Assembly: GCF_007833795.1 (NCBI RefSeq)
Contig: NZ_CP032702.1
Span: 248,001 to 312,000 of the forward strand
Origin: Candidatus Pantoea soli
Lineage (GTDB): Bacteria > Pseudomonadota > Gammaproteobacteria > Enterobacterales > Enterobacteriaceae
Reading direction: 5' to 3'
Length of the DNA stretch: 64,000 nucleotides
Shown here: piece after piece, positions 52,580-61,046 of the stretch
Numbering within the stretch: the stretch's first letter is position 1
How the letters are laid out: each line of letters starts with the position of its first letter
Notes under the pieces: model-generated
Told to the model about the DNA's origin: nothing
What the model saw: the letters and a program-made list of their open reading frames with translations, nothing else
Databases searched by the model: none
Translations under genes and position numbers: made by a program

Positions 52580-53575
52580 ATGAAGAAGAAAAGACCGGTG
52601 TTACAGGACGTTGCCGATCGCGTCGGCATCACGAAAATGACCGTCAGCCGTTACCTGCGCAATCCCGAGCAGGTCTCGCTGGCGCTGCGTGAAAAGATCG
52701 CCGTTGCGCTCGACGAGCTGGGCTACATCCCCAATCGCGCGCCCGATATGCTCTCCAATGCTACCAGCCGCGCCATCGGCGTGCTGCTGCCTTCCCTCAC
52801 CAACCAGGTGTTTGCCGATGTCCTGCGCGGTATCGAAACCGTTACCGATGAAGCGGGCTATCAAACCCTGGTGGCGCACTTTGGCTATAACCCGCAAAAA
52901 GAGGAGCTGCAGCTGCGCTCGCTGCTGGGCTGGAACATTGACGGCGTGATCCTCACCGAGCGTACCCATACCCCCGGCACGCTGCGCATGCTGGAAGTGG
53001 CGGGCATACCGGTGATTGAAATGATGGACTGCGTGACGCCATGCCTGGATATGGCGGTCGGATTTGATAACGTCGAAGCGGCGCGGCAGATGACGCATGC
53101 TATTCTGAAAAAGGGCCATCGTCACACCGTTTACCTCGGCGCGCGTCTGGATGAGCGTACGCTGCAAAAGCAGCAGGGCTATGAGCAGGCGATGCGCGAA
53201 GCCGGGCTCACGCCGCACAGCGTGATGATGGAAGACGCCTCCTCCTTCAGCGCCGGTGCGCAGCTGCTGCGTGAAGCGCAGAAGCGCTATCCTGCCACGG
53301 ACAGCCTGTTTTGTACCAACGATGACCTTGCCGTCGGCGCGATGTTTGAGTGCCAGCGACAGGGGCTGCGCGTGCCGCAGCAAATGGCGATTGCCGGTTT
53401 CCACGGCCACGATATCACCCAGGTGGTCACGCCACGGCTGGCCACGGTGCTGACGCCGCGCGAACGTATGGGCCGGGAAGCCGCAGCCATGTTGCTGGCG
53501 CGTATCGGCGGCGATCGCAGCGTGACGCAGCCGCTGGATGTCGGCTTTGAGATTGCGGAAGGGGGCAGCATCTGA
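52580..53575 (+). CDS. gntR: Gluconate repressor GntR (LacI family)
   Basis: 331 residues, the E. coli length. An N-terminal LacI-type helix-turn-helix (LQDVADRVGITKMTVSRYLRNPEQVS, about 8-33) precedes a periplasmic-binding-like effector domain from about 60 (AIGVLLPSLTNQVFADVLRGIE). GntR represses gntKU and other gluconate genes until gluconate binds. A matching operator lies between gntR and gntK. In E. coli yhhW and yhhX separate it from ryhB; both are missing here. Confidence 0.97.
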   Translation: MKKKRPVLQDVADRVGITKMTVSRYLRNPEQVSLALREKIAVALDELGYIPNRAPDMLSNATSRAIGVLLPSLTNQVFADVLRGIETVTDEAGYQTLVAHFGYNPQKEELQLRSLLGWNIDGVILTERTHTPGTLRMLEVAGIPVIEMMDCVTPCLDMAVGFDNVEAARQMTHAILKKGHRHTVYLGARLDERTLQKQQGYEQAMREAGLTPHSVMMEDASSFSAGAQLLREAQKRYPATDSLFCTNDDLAVGAMFECQRQGLRVPQQMAIAGFHGHDITQVVTPRLATVLTPRERMGREAAAMLLARIGGDRSVTQPLDVGFEIAEGGSI

Positions 53576-53587
53576 ATCTGGCGAATA

Positions 53588-53603
53588 TTTGAGTCAGCTC
53601 ACA
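53588..53603 (+). promoter_or_regulatory. Candidate CRP site upstream of gntK
   Basis: TTTGA, six bases, TCACA: one mismatch from the CRP half-site pair TGTGA/TCACA. It is about 70 bp upstream of the GntR operator. The gnt genes are catabolite-controlled in E. coli, so this is plausible. Confidence 0.5.
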
Positions 53604-53671
53604 CTTTCGCGCTTTTCCACCGGCCAGGGGTTGCCAGTCTCCATAGCCACTCCGACAATGGAATCTGAATT

Positions 53672-53685
53672 TGTTATCGGTAACA
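53672..53685. promoter_or_regulatory. GntR operator of gntKU
   Basis: TGTTATCGGTAACA is a palindrome-like match to the E. coli GntR operator core (ATGTTACC...GGTAACAT type). It lies 31 bp before the gntK start codon, directly downstream of the regulator gene. Confidence 0.85.
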
Positions 53686-53715
53686 TTGGCAGGAGAGCTG
53701 CCGGAGCGCAAAACA

Positions 53716-54252
53716 ATGACAACGCCATCTTCATCGCACCATGTCTTTATCCTGATGGGCGTTTCCGGCAGCGGAAAATCTGCCGTCGCCAATCAGGTTT
53801 CACACCAGTTAACTACCGCCTTCCTGGACGGAGATTTCCTGCATCCGCGCAGCAATATCATGAAAATGGCGGAGGGCCATCCGCTGGACGATAACGATCG
53901 TCAGCCGTGGCTGCAGGCGCTGAACGATGCCGCCTTTGCCATGCAGCGCACCCAGGCAATTTCCATTATTGTCTGCTCCGCGCTGAAAAAGTCTTACCGT
54001 GACATTCTGCGCCAGGGCAATCACAACCTGAAATTCATCTATCTGAAAGGCGATTTCGAAACCATCGAATCGCGTCTGAAAGCGCGTAAAGGTCACTTCT
54101 TCAAACCGCAGATGCTGGTTACCCAGTTTGACACGCTGCAGGAGCCGGGGGCGGATGAGCCCGATGTGCTGGTGGTGGATATTAATCACTCACTGGATGA
54201 GGTTGTTGCAGCCACGGTTGCAACCATCGAGGGTGCCATCAACAAGGGTTAG
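53716..54252 (+). CDS. gntK: Gluconokinase
   Basis: 178 residues from the ATG at 53716 (E. coli GntK 175). P-loop GVSGSGKSAVANQ at about 15-27; FLDGDFLHPRSNIMKMAEGHPLDD and VCSALKKSYRDILR are family motifs. It phosphorylates gluconate to 6-phosphogluconate for the Entner-Doudoroff and pentose phosphate routes. GGAG lies upstream of the start. It is co-transcribed with gntU, which begins two bases after its stop. Confidence 0.96.
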   Translation: MTTPSSSHHVFILMGVSGSGKSAVANQVSHQLTTAFLDGDFLHPRSNIMKMAEGHPLDDNDRQPWLQALNDAAFAMQRTQAISIIVCSALKKSYRDILRQGNHNLKFIYLKGDFETIESRLKARKGHFFKPQMLVTQFDTLQEPGADEPDVLVVDINHSLDEVVAATVATIEGAINKG

Positions 54253-54254
54253 TC

Positions 54255-55595
54255 ATGAGTACCGCTACGCTGGTGTTAACTGCAGCAGGCTCTGTCCTGC
54301 TGCTGCTGTTTCTGGTGATGAAAGCACGGATGCATGCCTTCGTTGCCCTGATGTTAGTCTCTATGGGGGCCGGTCTGTTCTCCGGTATGCCGCTCGATAA
54401 AATTGCCGAAACCATGCAAAAAGGCATGGGAGGCACGCTCGGTTTCCTGGCGATTGTGGTGGCGCTGGGCGCAATGTTCGGCAAGATCCTGCATGAAACC
54501 GGCGCGGTCGATCAGATTGCCATTCGTATGCTGAAAACCTTTGGTGAAAGCCGCGCGCATTACGCGATGGGCATCGCCGGGCTGATTTGTGCGCTGCCGC
54601 TGTTTTTTGAAGTGGCCGTGGTACTGTTGATCAGCATTGCGTTCGCCGTGGCGCGCCGCACGCACGACAATCTGGTCAAGCTGGTTATTCCGCTGTTTGC
54701 GGGCGTGGCGGCAGCGGCGGCTTTCCTGTTGCCTGGGCCGGCGCCGATGCTGCTGGCGGCGCAGATGCACGCCGATTTCGGCTGGATGATCCTGCTGGGG
54801 CTGTGTGCGGCGATTCCCGGGATGCTGATCGCCGGGCCGCTGTTCGGCAATCTGATTGCGCGTCACGTCAGCTTCAGCGCACCGCCGGAAGATCATCAGC
54901 CGCAGATCGAAGAGGGCCGGCTGCCCTCTTTTGGCTTCAGCCTGGCGCTGATTCTGTTTCCTTTGCTGCTGGTCGGCCTGAAAACCATCGGTGCCCGCTT
55001 TACCACCCCGGATTCCCGTCTGTATGAGTGGCTGGAGTTTATTGGTCATCCTTTTACCGCGATTCTGCTGGCGCTGCTGGTGGCGATATATGGCCTGGCG
55101 TACCGGCAGGGCATGGATAAAGAGAAGGTGATGCAGGTGTGCGGCAGTGCGCTGCAGCCAGCGGGCATTATCCTGCTGGTGATTGGCGCAGGCGGTGTGT
55201 TTAAGCAGGTGCTGGTGGATTCCGGCGTAGGGCCGGTACTCGGTCATGCGCTGACGGGCGCCGGCATGCCGATCGCGCTGGCCTGCTTTATTCTCTCCGG
55301 CGCTATCCGCGTGATTCAGGGATCGGCCACTGTAGCCTGCCTGACCACCGTTGGGCTGGTGATGCCGGTCATTGAGCCGCTGCATTACAGCGGAGCGCAG
55401 CTGGCTGCGCTGTCGATCTGCATTGGCGGTGGCTCCATCATTATCAGCCACGTTAACGACGCCGGTTTCTGGCTGTTTGGCCGCTTTACCGGCGCCACTG
55501 AAGGCGAGACGCTGAAGACCTGGACGCTGATGGAGACCATTCTGGGAACCACCGGTGCGATTGTCGGCATGATTGCGTTTAGCCTGCTGTCCTGA
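54255..55595 (+). CDS. gntU: Low-affinity gluconate transporter GntU
   Basis: 446 residues, as in E. coli, with about twelve hydrophobic segments of the GntP family: GGTLGFLAIVVALGAMFGKIL near 60-80, CALPLFFEVAVVLL, and IQGSATVACLTTVGLVMP near 355. It is an inner-membrane gluconate:proton symporter. In E. coli gntU borders yhgN; here its 3' neighbour is the convergent yjbB. Confidence 0.96.
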   Translation: MSTATLVLTAAGSVLLLLFLVMKARMHAFVALMLVSMGAGLFSGMPLDKIAETMQKGMGGTLGFLAIVVALGAMFGKILHETGAVDQIAIRMLKTFGESRAHYAMGIAGLICALPLFFEVAVVLLISIAFAVARRTHDNLVKLVIPLFAGVAAAAAFLLPGPAPMLLAAQMHADFGWMILLGLCAAIPGMLIAGPLFGNLIARHVSFSAPPEDHQPQIEEGRLPSFGFSLALILFPLLLVGLKTIGARFTTPDSRLYEWLEFIGHPFTAILLALLVAIYGLAYRQGMDKEKVMQVCGSALQPAGIILLVIGAGGVFKQVLVDSGVGPVLGHALTGAGMPIALACFILSGAIRVIQGSATVACLTTVGLVMPVIEPLHYSGAQLAALSICIGGGSIIISHVNDAGFWLFGRFTGATEGETLKTWTLMETILGTTGAIVGMIAFSLLS

Positions 55596-55768
55596 AGCAC
55601 CCCGGCAGGGGCGGAGGCCGGCGCGCGAAGCCGCGGCGTCTTCCCCCTGCGTAGTGCATCGCGCCGCGACCGCACACTCCCTCGCTGCGCGGTTATCCGC
55701 GCCTTCCCCCTGCGCCTTAGCTCGCCGGCAGAGGGGTTCTTCCCAGGCAATCGCCGATGCCGGCGTGT

Positions 55769-57394
55769 TCAGTCTGCTTCCCGTTCATCTTCCGGCTGGT
55801 CCAGCACCGTATACGCTACCGCGCAGAACAGCGAATTGAGGCGCTTCATGTCGCCCAGCAGCCCCAGATGCAACGAGCTGGTTTCGATACTCTGCACGTT
55901 ATTCAGGTGCAGCCGTTCGACGTGAGCGTGAGAAAAGCGGCGGATCAGGATGCGAAAGCGGTGTTTGGCGCGGCGCAGCCGTTTTGCGCTGGCAATATCC
56001 TGGGACAAAAACACCGACAGGCTCAGGCGCAGATTATTCAGCAGCTGCTCCTGCAGCGTGTTCAGCTCTTCCAGCCCTTCTGGCGAAAACGCCCGGCGCG
56101 CCTGCAGCGATTTATCGGCGACGTCGGCACTCATGCGCTCAATGATATCGCCGGCCTGCTCCAGATTGAGCGCCATCTCAATCACTTCGGCCCAGCGGCG
56201 CGAATCATCGTCAGCGAGATCCTCTTTCGGCATGCGTGCCAGGTAGAGCTTGATGGCGGTATACAGCACATCCACATCATCATCCAGCCGCCGCACCATG
56301 CGCTCTTCGCGCAGCTCTCCCCGTACCACCCGGTTAAAACACTCCATCATCTGCTCGACCACATCGCCGATGCGCAGCGTTTCGCGGGCCGCATTCGCCA
56401 GCGCCAGTGCCGGGGTATCCAGGGCACTGCTGTCGAGGTGCTTTGGCTTGAGGTGCGTCTGATTCTCCGTGTCATCGGCAATCATGCGGCGGCACAAGCG
56501 CGCCATCGGCTCAGCAAACGGCACCATCACCAGGCAGCGCACCAGGTTGTAGAACACATGAAAGAAGATCACCATCTCTTCATCATTGACCGGCAGCCTG
56601 CTGAGCCAGACAGCAAGGTTATCGACGAATGGCAGAATCGCGATGCTGCCGATCAGCTTAAACAGCAGGCTGCCCAGCGCCACGCGTTTTCCGGCGGCAT
56701 TGGAGCCGCTGGCGTTAATCATCGCCAGCAGACCGCTGCCGAGGTTGGCTCCAATCACCAGGCAGAGCGCCACTTTAAATGCAATGACCCCGGTGGCGGT
56801 CAGCGTGGCGGTAATCAGCACGGCGGCCAGGCTGGAGTAACTGACAATCGCGAACACGGCACCAATCAGTGCATCCAGCATGATATCGCCAGTCAGCGTG
56901 GAGAACAGCACCTGCACGCCGGCGGCCTGAGTAATGGGGCGGGCGGCGGCGACGATCAGCTGCAGGGCCAGCAGGATCAGGCCGAGACCAATGGCCGCGC
57001 GTCCCATTTGTCCGGCCTGCGTCTGCTTGCGGCTGAGAAAAAATACCACGCCAAAAAAGATAAACAGCGGCGACAGCCACGAGAGATCAAAGGTCAGGAT
57101 GCGCGCCATGAGCGCAGTGCCGACATCCGCACCCAGCACCACCACCAGCGCAGGCGTCAGGCTGACCAGATTCTGCGCCACAAAAGAGGTGACCAGCAGC
57201 GTCGTGGCATTGCTGCTCTGCACCAGCGCCGTCACGCCGATGCCGGCCAGAAACGCCATGGGTTTCTTTTCCACGCTGCGGCTGAGCACACGGCGCAGAT
57301 CCGCGCCATACACGCGCATGATACCGGTACGCACAATGTGCGTTCCCCACACCAGCAGGGCGACGGCAGAGAGAAGGTTCAGCAGGGTCAGCAC
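55769..57394 (-). CDS. yjbB: Na+/phosphate cotransporter family protein YjbB
   Basis: 541 residues (E. coli 543). The GTG at 57394 is used as start, with AAGGAG about 10 bases upstream, giving the family start MLTLLNLLSAVALLVWGTHIV. The N-terminal half is a Na/Pi-cotransporter domain with the paired QSSNATT and YSSLAA motifs; the C-terminal half (about 340-541) is PhoU-like (LALANAARETLRIGDVVEQM). E. coli YjbB exports or moves phosphate and lies next to metH; here it is about 51 kb away, beside phosphorus-related genes. Confidence 0.96.
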   Translation of the reverse strand: MLTLLNLLSAVALLVWGTHIVRTGIMRVYGADLRRVLSRSVEKKPMAFLAGIGVTALVQSSNATTLLVTSFVAQNLVSLTPALVVVLGADVGTALMARILTFDLSWLSPLFIFFGVVFFLSRKQTQAGQMGRAAIGLGLILLALQLIVAAARPITQAAGVQVLFSTLTGDIMLDALIGAVFAIVSYSSLAAVLITATLTATGVIAFKVALCLVIGANLGSGLLAMINASGSNAAGKRVALGSLLFKLIGSIAILPFVDNLAVWLSRLPVNDEEMVIFFHVFYNLVRCLVMVPFAEPMARLCRRMIADDTENQTHLKPKHLDSSALDTPALALANAARETLRIGDVVEQMMECFNRVVRGELREERMVRRLDDDVDVLYTAIKLYLARMPKEDLADDDSRRWAEVIEMALNLEQAGDIIERMSADVADKSLQARRAFSPEGLEELNTLQEQLLNNLRLSLSVFLSQDIASAKRLRRAKHRFRILIRRFSHAHVERLHLNNVQSIETSSLHLGLLGDMKRLNSLFCAVAYTVLDQPEDEREAD

Positions 57395-57503
57395 AGATAA
57401 AGGCTCCTTTGCGCCAGGCCAAAATCATGCGGCTGTCTGCCTGGCGATAAGCGCAGCCGGTAGAAAACCTGCGTCGCGCTGCGTTGCCTGTTTTTCGTTT
57501 AAA

Positions 57504-58496
57504 TTAAGCCACCTGGCGCAGCGTCGACATCTCTAACTGTAGTCCAGTCTGCGTGCCGGCGGGGTGTAAATCCGCCATGCTGCGGTTCAGCACATCCACT
57601 GACAGCTCCACCTCATTGGCCCGTACCCGATAGCGAATCACGTTACCCAGCAGGCTATGGCTGAGGATAATGGCCGGAATGCCGTGCGGTGGCGGGCACA
57701 GCCGGACAGATTCCGGACGAATCGCCACCTGACCGCTGAACGGCTGACCGGTGAGCCGCGTCGCCTGCTCAGCGCTCAGCAGGTTGTAGTTACCGATAAA
57801 ACCGGCGGCGAACAGATCGGCCGGCTGGGTGTAAAGCGCCTCAGCATTGCCGTTCTGCACGATTTTGCCGCGGTTCATCAGCACGATGCGGTCTGAGAGC
57901 GTCAGCGCTTCTTCCTGATCGTGCGTGACAAACAGCGTGGTGAGCTTCAGCTCCTGCTGGATCCGGCGTATCTGCTCACGCAGGTGGCGGCGGATGCGGG
58001 CATCCAGCGCCGAGAGCGGCTCATCCAGCAGCAGCAGACGCGGCCGCGTTACCAGCGAGCGGGCCAGCGCCACGCGCTGACACTGCCCGCCCGACAGCTG
58101 GTGCGGATAGCGGCGCGCAAAGTCGCTCAGTTCCACCAGCTCCAGCACCTGCTTCACGCGCTGCTGAATGTCGTGGCCTGGCAGTTTTTGCATCTTCAGG
58201 CCAAACGCCACGTTCTTTTCCACCGTCATGTTGGGAAACAGCGCGTAGCTCTGGAACACCATGCCGATGGTGCGCTTCTGCGGCGGCAGCGGCACGATAT
58301 CCTGTCCCTGCAGGACAATCCGGCCGCTGTCGACCCCGGTCAGCCCGGCGATACAGCGCAGCAGCGTTGATTTCCCGCAGCCGCTGGGGCCCAGCAGCGT
58401 GACAAATTCGCCTTCCTCCGCGCTGAAATCGATCGCTTCAAAAATAGGGGTCGGGCCATAGCTTTTGTTCAGTTGGGTGACAGTCAGGTAACTCAT
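57504..58496 (-). CDS. ABC transporter ATPase (phosphonate/phosphodiester-type importer)
   Basis: 330 residues. Walker [13 protein letters not shown] near 37-48, signature LSGGQCQRVALARS, Walker B LLLLDEPLSALDARIRR, switch histidine in FVTHDQEEAL; a C-terminal TOBE-like domain (about 240-330) follows, as in PotA, FbpC and the 2-aminoethylphosphonate ATPase PhnT. It is the last gene of a five-gene minus-strand operon, two bases from the permease gene. Substrate cannot be told from the ATPase itself; the operon context suggests a phosphonate or phosphodiester. Confidence 0.88.
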   Translation of the reverse strand: MSYLTVTQLNKSYGPTPIFEAIDFSAEEGEFVTLLGPSGCGKSTLLRCIAGLTGVDSGRIVLQGQDIVPLPPQKRTIGMVFQSYALFPNMTVEKNVAFGLKMQKLPGHDIQQRVKQVLELVELSDFARRYPHQLSGGQCQRVALARSLVTRPRLLLLDEPLSALDARIRRHLREQIRRIQQELKLTTLFVTHDQEEALTLSDRIVLMNRGKIVQNGNAEALYTQPADLFAAGFIGNYNLLSAEQATRLTGQPFSGQVAIRPESVRLCPPPHGIPAIILSHSLLGNVIRYRVRANEVELSVDVLNRSMADLHPAGTQTGLQLEMSTLRQVA

Positions 58497-58498
58497 GA

Positions 58499-59284
58499 TC
58501 AGCCTCGTTCAGGATTGAGGGCATTTGCCAGCCAGGTAACCAGCAGGACCACCGCAAAATAGGAGATCACCAGCGCGCTGGTGAAATGGCCGCTGCCATT
58601 GCGCATGTTGTAGAGATACACCTGCAGCGTTTCATAGCGGGTGCCGACCAGCAGGTTAGCGAATACAAACTCACCGATCAGAAAAGAGAAGGAGAGCAGC
58701 ACCGCGATAAACACCCCTTTGCGCAGATTGGGCAGCACCACCAGCAGCGCTGCCTGCCAGGTGCTGGCACCCAGCAGATGCGCGGCATCAATCAGCTCTT
58801 TCAGATTGATCGCCTGCATATTGTTGGCGATGGCGCGATAGATAAACGGCAGCGCGATCGTGAAATAGCAGCCAATCAGAATCCACGGCGTCCCGGTCAG
58901 CATCAGCGGTGAAGCAGAGTAGAGCTGCAGCAGGCCGACCGAAGAGACCACCGGCGGGACGGCAAACGGCATCAGGATCAGCACGTTCATCAGGGCGTCG
59001 AGTTTTGGATAGTAGTAAGCGATCACAAACATGGCAGGCAGCACCAGCAGAAGCGAAAACAGCAGCGCCCCGCAGCAGATCAGCAAAGAATGGCCCAGCG
59101 CCAGCAGAAAACGCGGGTCGCTCCACAGTGCGGTCAGCCATTTCAGGGTAAAGCCGCGCGGCAGCAGAGTGTTGCTCCATTCCGTGGAGATGCCATACAG
59201 CAGCGTTGCCAGCAGCGGCGCCGCAAGGATAATCAGCAGCAGCCAGACAATCAGACGGTGATACAGTTTTTCGGCACGGGACAT
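58499..59284 (-). CDS. ABC transporter permease, second subunit
   Basis: 261 residues from the ATG at 59284, which has AGGAG eight bases upstream. Six membrane helices and an EAA-type loop (ELIDAAHLLGASTWQAALLVVLP, about 175-197). It resembles the PhnV/PotC class of importer permeases. It pairs with the permease encoded just upstream and lies between it and the ATPase gene. Confidence 0.85.
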   Translation of the reverse strand: MSRAEKLYHRLIVWLLLIILAAPLLATLLYGISTEWSNTLLPRGFTLKWLTALWSDPRFLLALGHSLLICCGALLFSLLLVLPAMFVIAYYYPKLDALMNVLILMPFAVPPVVSSVGLLQLYSASPLMLTGTPWILIGCYFTIALPFIYRAIANNMQAINLKELIDAAHLLGASTWQAALLVVLPNLRKGVFIAVLLSFSFLIGEFVFANLLVGTRYETLQVYLYNMRNGSGHFTSALVISYFAVVLLVTWLANALNPERG

Positions 59285-59285
59285 C

Positions 59286-60137
59286 TCAGCGCTCCTGCGG
59301 GCTGGCATAATAGTAGCTGCGCCGCACCAGATACTGCTGCACCACGGTGATCAGCGCCATAATCAGCACCAGCAGCATAGCCAGCGCCCCTCCGGTGTTG
59401 GGATCCAGCGAAATATCACCCGAGACCAGCGCAGCGATGCGCACCGGCACCACGTTGAAGTTGCCGGTTGTCAGCGCGTAGATGGTGGCGTATGCCCCCA
59501 GCGCGTTAGCCAGCAGAATCACAAAGGTGCCAAGCAGCGCCGGGAACAGAACCGGCAGACCGATATGCCAGCCGTAGCGCCAGCGGCTGGCGCCCAGCAG
59601 CGCCGCAGACTCTTCCCACTCTTTACGTAAGCCGTCAAACGCCGGGTAGAGCAGCAGAATGCCCAGCGGGATCTGGAACCAGGTGTAGACCAGCACCATG
59701 CCGTCACGCGAGAACAGCTTAAAGCCGGAAAGCCAGCCATAGTGGCGCAGCAGCAGCGTCAGACAGCCGTTCAGTCCCAGTAAAATCACAAAAGCAAAGG
59801 CCAGCGGCACCCCGGCAAAGTTACTGGTCATATTGGTAAACGACATCAAAAAGCGCTGAAAGCGCCCGGGGCCGAGCCGGTGCAGGGAGTAGCCGGCGAT
59901 CAGTGCAACCAACAGCCCATACACCGCCGACCAGAAGGAGATATCCAGTGAGAGCCGGAACGCCTGCTGATAAAACGGCGAAGTGAGAATATCGCTGTAG
60001 TTATCCAGCCCCCAGCGGGTGTTCATATCGCTCCAGAAGCTGTTAATGGCGATCCACAGCAGCGGTGCAAGCTGGAAAGCGAGCCAGAAAAATGCAAACG
60101 GCAGCAGCAGCAGCGTGGCAAGCGCTTTCCCTTTCAT
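59286..60137 (-). CDS. ABC transporter permease, first subunit
   Basis: 283 residues from the ATG at 60137. Six membrane helices (first at FFWLAFQLAPLLWIAINSF) and an EAA-type loop (KEWEESAALLGASRWRYGWH, near 180-200) mark it as a PhnU/PotB-type permease. Its ATG overlaps the stop of the hydrolase gene (ATGA, 60134-60137), so the hydrolase and the transporter are made together. Confidence 0.85.
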   Translation of the reverse strand: MKGKALATLLLLPFAFFWLAFQLAPLLWIAINSFWSDMNTRWGLDNYSDILTSPFYQQAFRLSLDISFWSAVYGLLVALIAGYSLHRLGPGRFQRFLMSFTNMTSNFAGVPLAFAFVILLGLNGCLTLLLRHYGWLSGFKLFSRDGMVLVYTWFQIPLGILLLYPAFDGLRKEWEESAALLGASRWRYGWHIGLPVLFPALLGTFVILLANALGAYATIYALTTGNFNVVPVRIAALVSGDISLDPNTGGALAMLLVLIMALITVVQQYLVRRSYYYASPQER

Positions 60138-60946
60138 GCGCGCGGCTCCGCCAGCAGGGCATGGCATACCGGCTTATCGTGCGCGACGCCAAGCAGTGTA
60201 CAGACGGTGCCGCACAGCTCTGTCTGACGCGGAGCGGCCTCGGCCTGCTGCGAGAAGCCGCGGCCAAACACAAACAGCGGAACCTGCGTCTCCTCGGCCA
60301 GCGTACCGCCGTGAGAACGATCGTCATTCATGCCGTGATCGGCCGTGACCATCACCTGATAGCCGGCTGCCAGCCAGCCGGGCATCCACTGCGACAGGAA
60401 ACCATCGGCCATGCGGGCGCGGTTACGGTATTGCGACGACGAGAGACCATGCTGGTGCCCGGCATCGTCAATGTTCATCGGGTGTATCAGCAGAAAATCG
60501 GGGTCGTAATTCAGGCGCAGGCTCTCGGCATCTTCAAACAGGTGGGAATCCGGATAACGGTCGTCCCAGTAAAAGTGCCCGTACTGAATTGGCCGATCGG
60601 GGGCGACGGTGTGACGGTCGCGGACTGCGCTGAACGGCGACCGATTGTACAGTTCGCTAACCCAGTGATAAGCCGCTGCCGCGGTGGTCAGCCCGGCAGC
60701 GCGCGCATAGTGAAAAATGCTGCGCTCTGTGCTTAACCGGCTGACGCCATTATGAATAATGCCGCTGCGCACCGGCGGTATGCCGGTGAGAATGCATTCA
60801 TACAGCGGGCGCGAAAGTGAGGGCAGTTCACAGGTCAGCCGGTAGTAGTGGCCGTTGCCCTGCTGGCATTCGGCAAACAGATAGCCCATGGCGTGCTGCG
60901 CCACCTGGTCGCTCAGCCCATCCAGTACCACCAGGATTGTTTTCAT
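60134..60946 (-). CDS. Cytoplasmic alkaline-phosphatase-superfamily hydrolase (NPP/phosphonoacetate hydrolase-like)
   Basis: 270 residues from the ATG at 60946 (AAGGA upstream). It has no signal peptide, so it acts in the cytoplasm. All residues expected for the two-metal site of nucleotide pyrophosphatase/phosphodiesterases and phosphonoacetate hydrolases are visible: D9 in VVLDGLSD, S45 in PSLSRP as nucleophile position (often Thr), D160 and H164 in DDAGHQHG, D203-H204 in TADHGM, and H212. It is far shorter than PhnA (about 400 residues). The gene sits between the binding protein and the permeases, so it most likely cleaves the imported compound. The exact substrate is unknown. Confidence 0.8.
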   Translation of the reverse strand: MKTILVVLDGLSDQVAQHAMGYLFAECQQGNGHYYRLTCELPSLSRPLYECILTGIPPVRSGIIHNGVSRLSTERSIFHYARAAGLTTAAAAYHWVSELYNRSPFSAVRDRHTVAPDRPIQYGHFYWDDRYPDSHLFEDAESLRLNYDPDFLLIHPMNIDDAGHQHGLSSSQYRNRARMADGFLSQWMPGWLAAGYQVMVTADHGMNDDRSHGGTLAEETQVPLFVFGRGFSQQAEAAPRQTELCGTVCTLLGVAHDKPVCHALLAEPRA

Positions 60947-61046
60947 GACGGTTCCTTGCTGTATAAGGTTGCACGCTGCGATGCGGCGCAACAGGTTGCG
61001 CGGCTGTCAACTGCGCCATCTGGCGCACCGAGCCGCGCGGTGCGCA

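Noticed and set aside
54354..55451. 365-codon minus-strand frame opposite gntU
   Set aside because: Gln/Arg/His-rich antisense of a membrane transporter gene.
55757..57400. 547-codon plus-strand frame opposite yjbB
   Set aside because: The minus strand encodes a full-length YjbB; the plus frame is a composition artefact.
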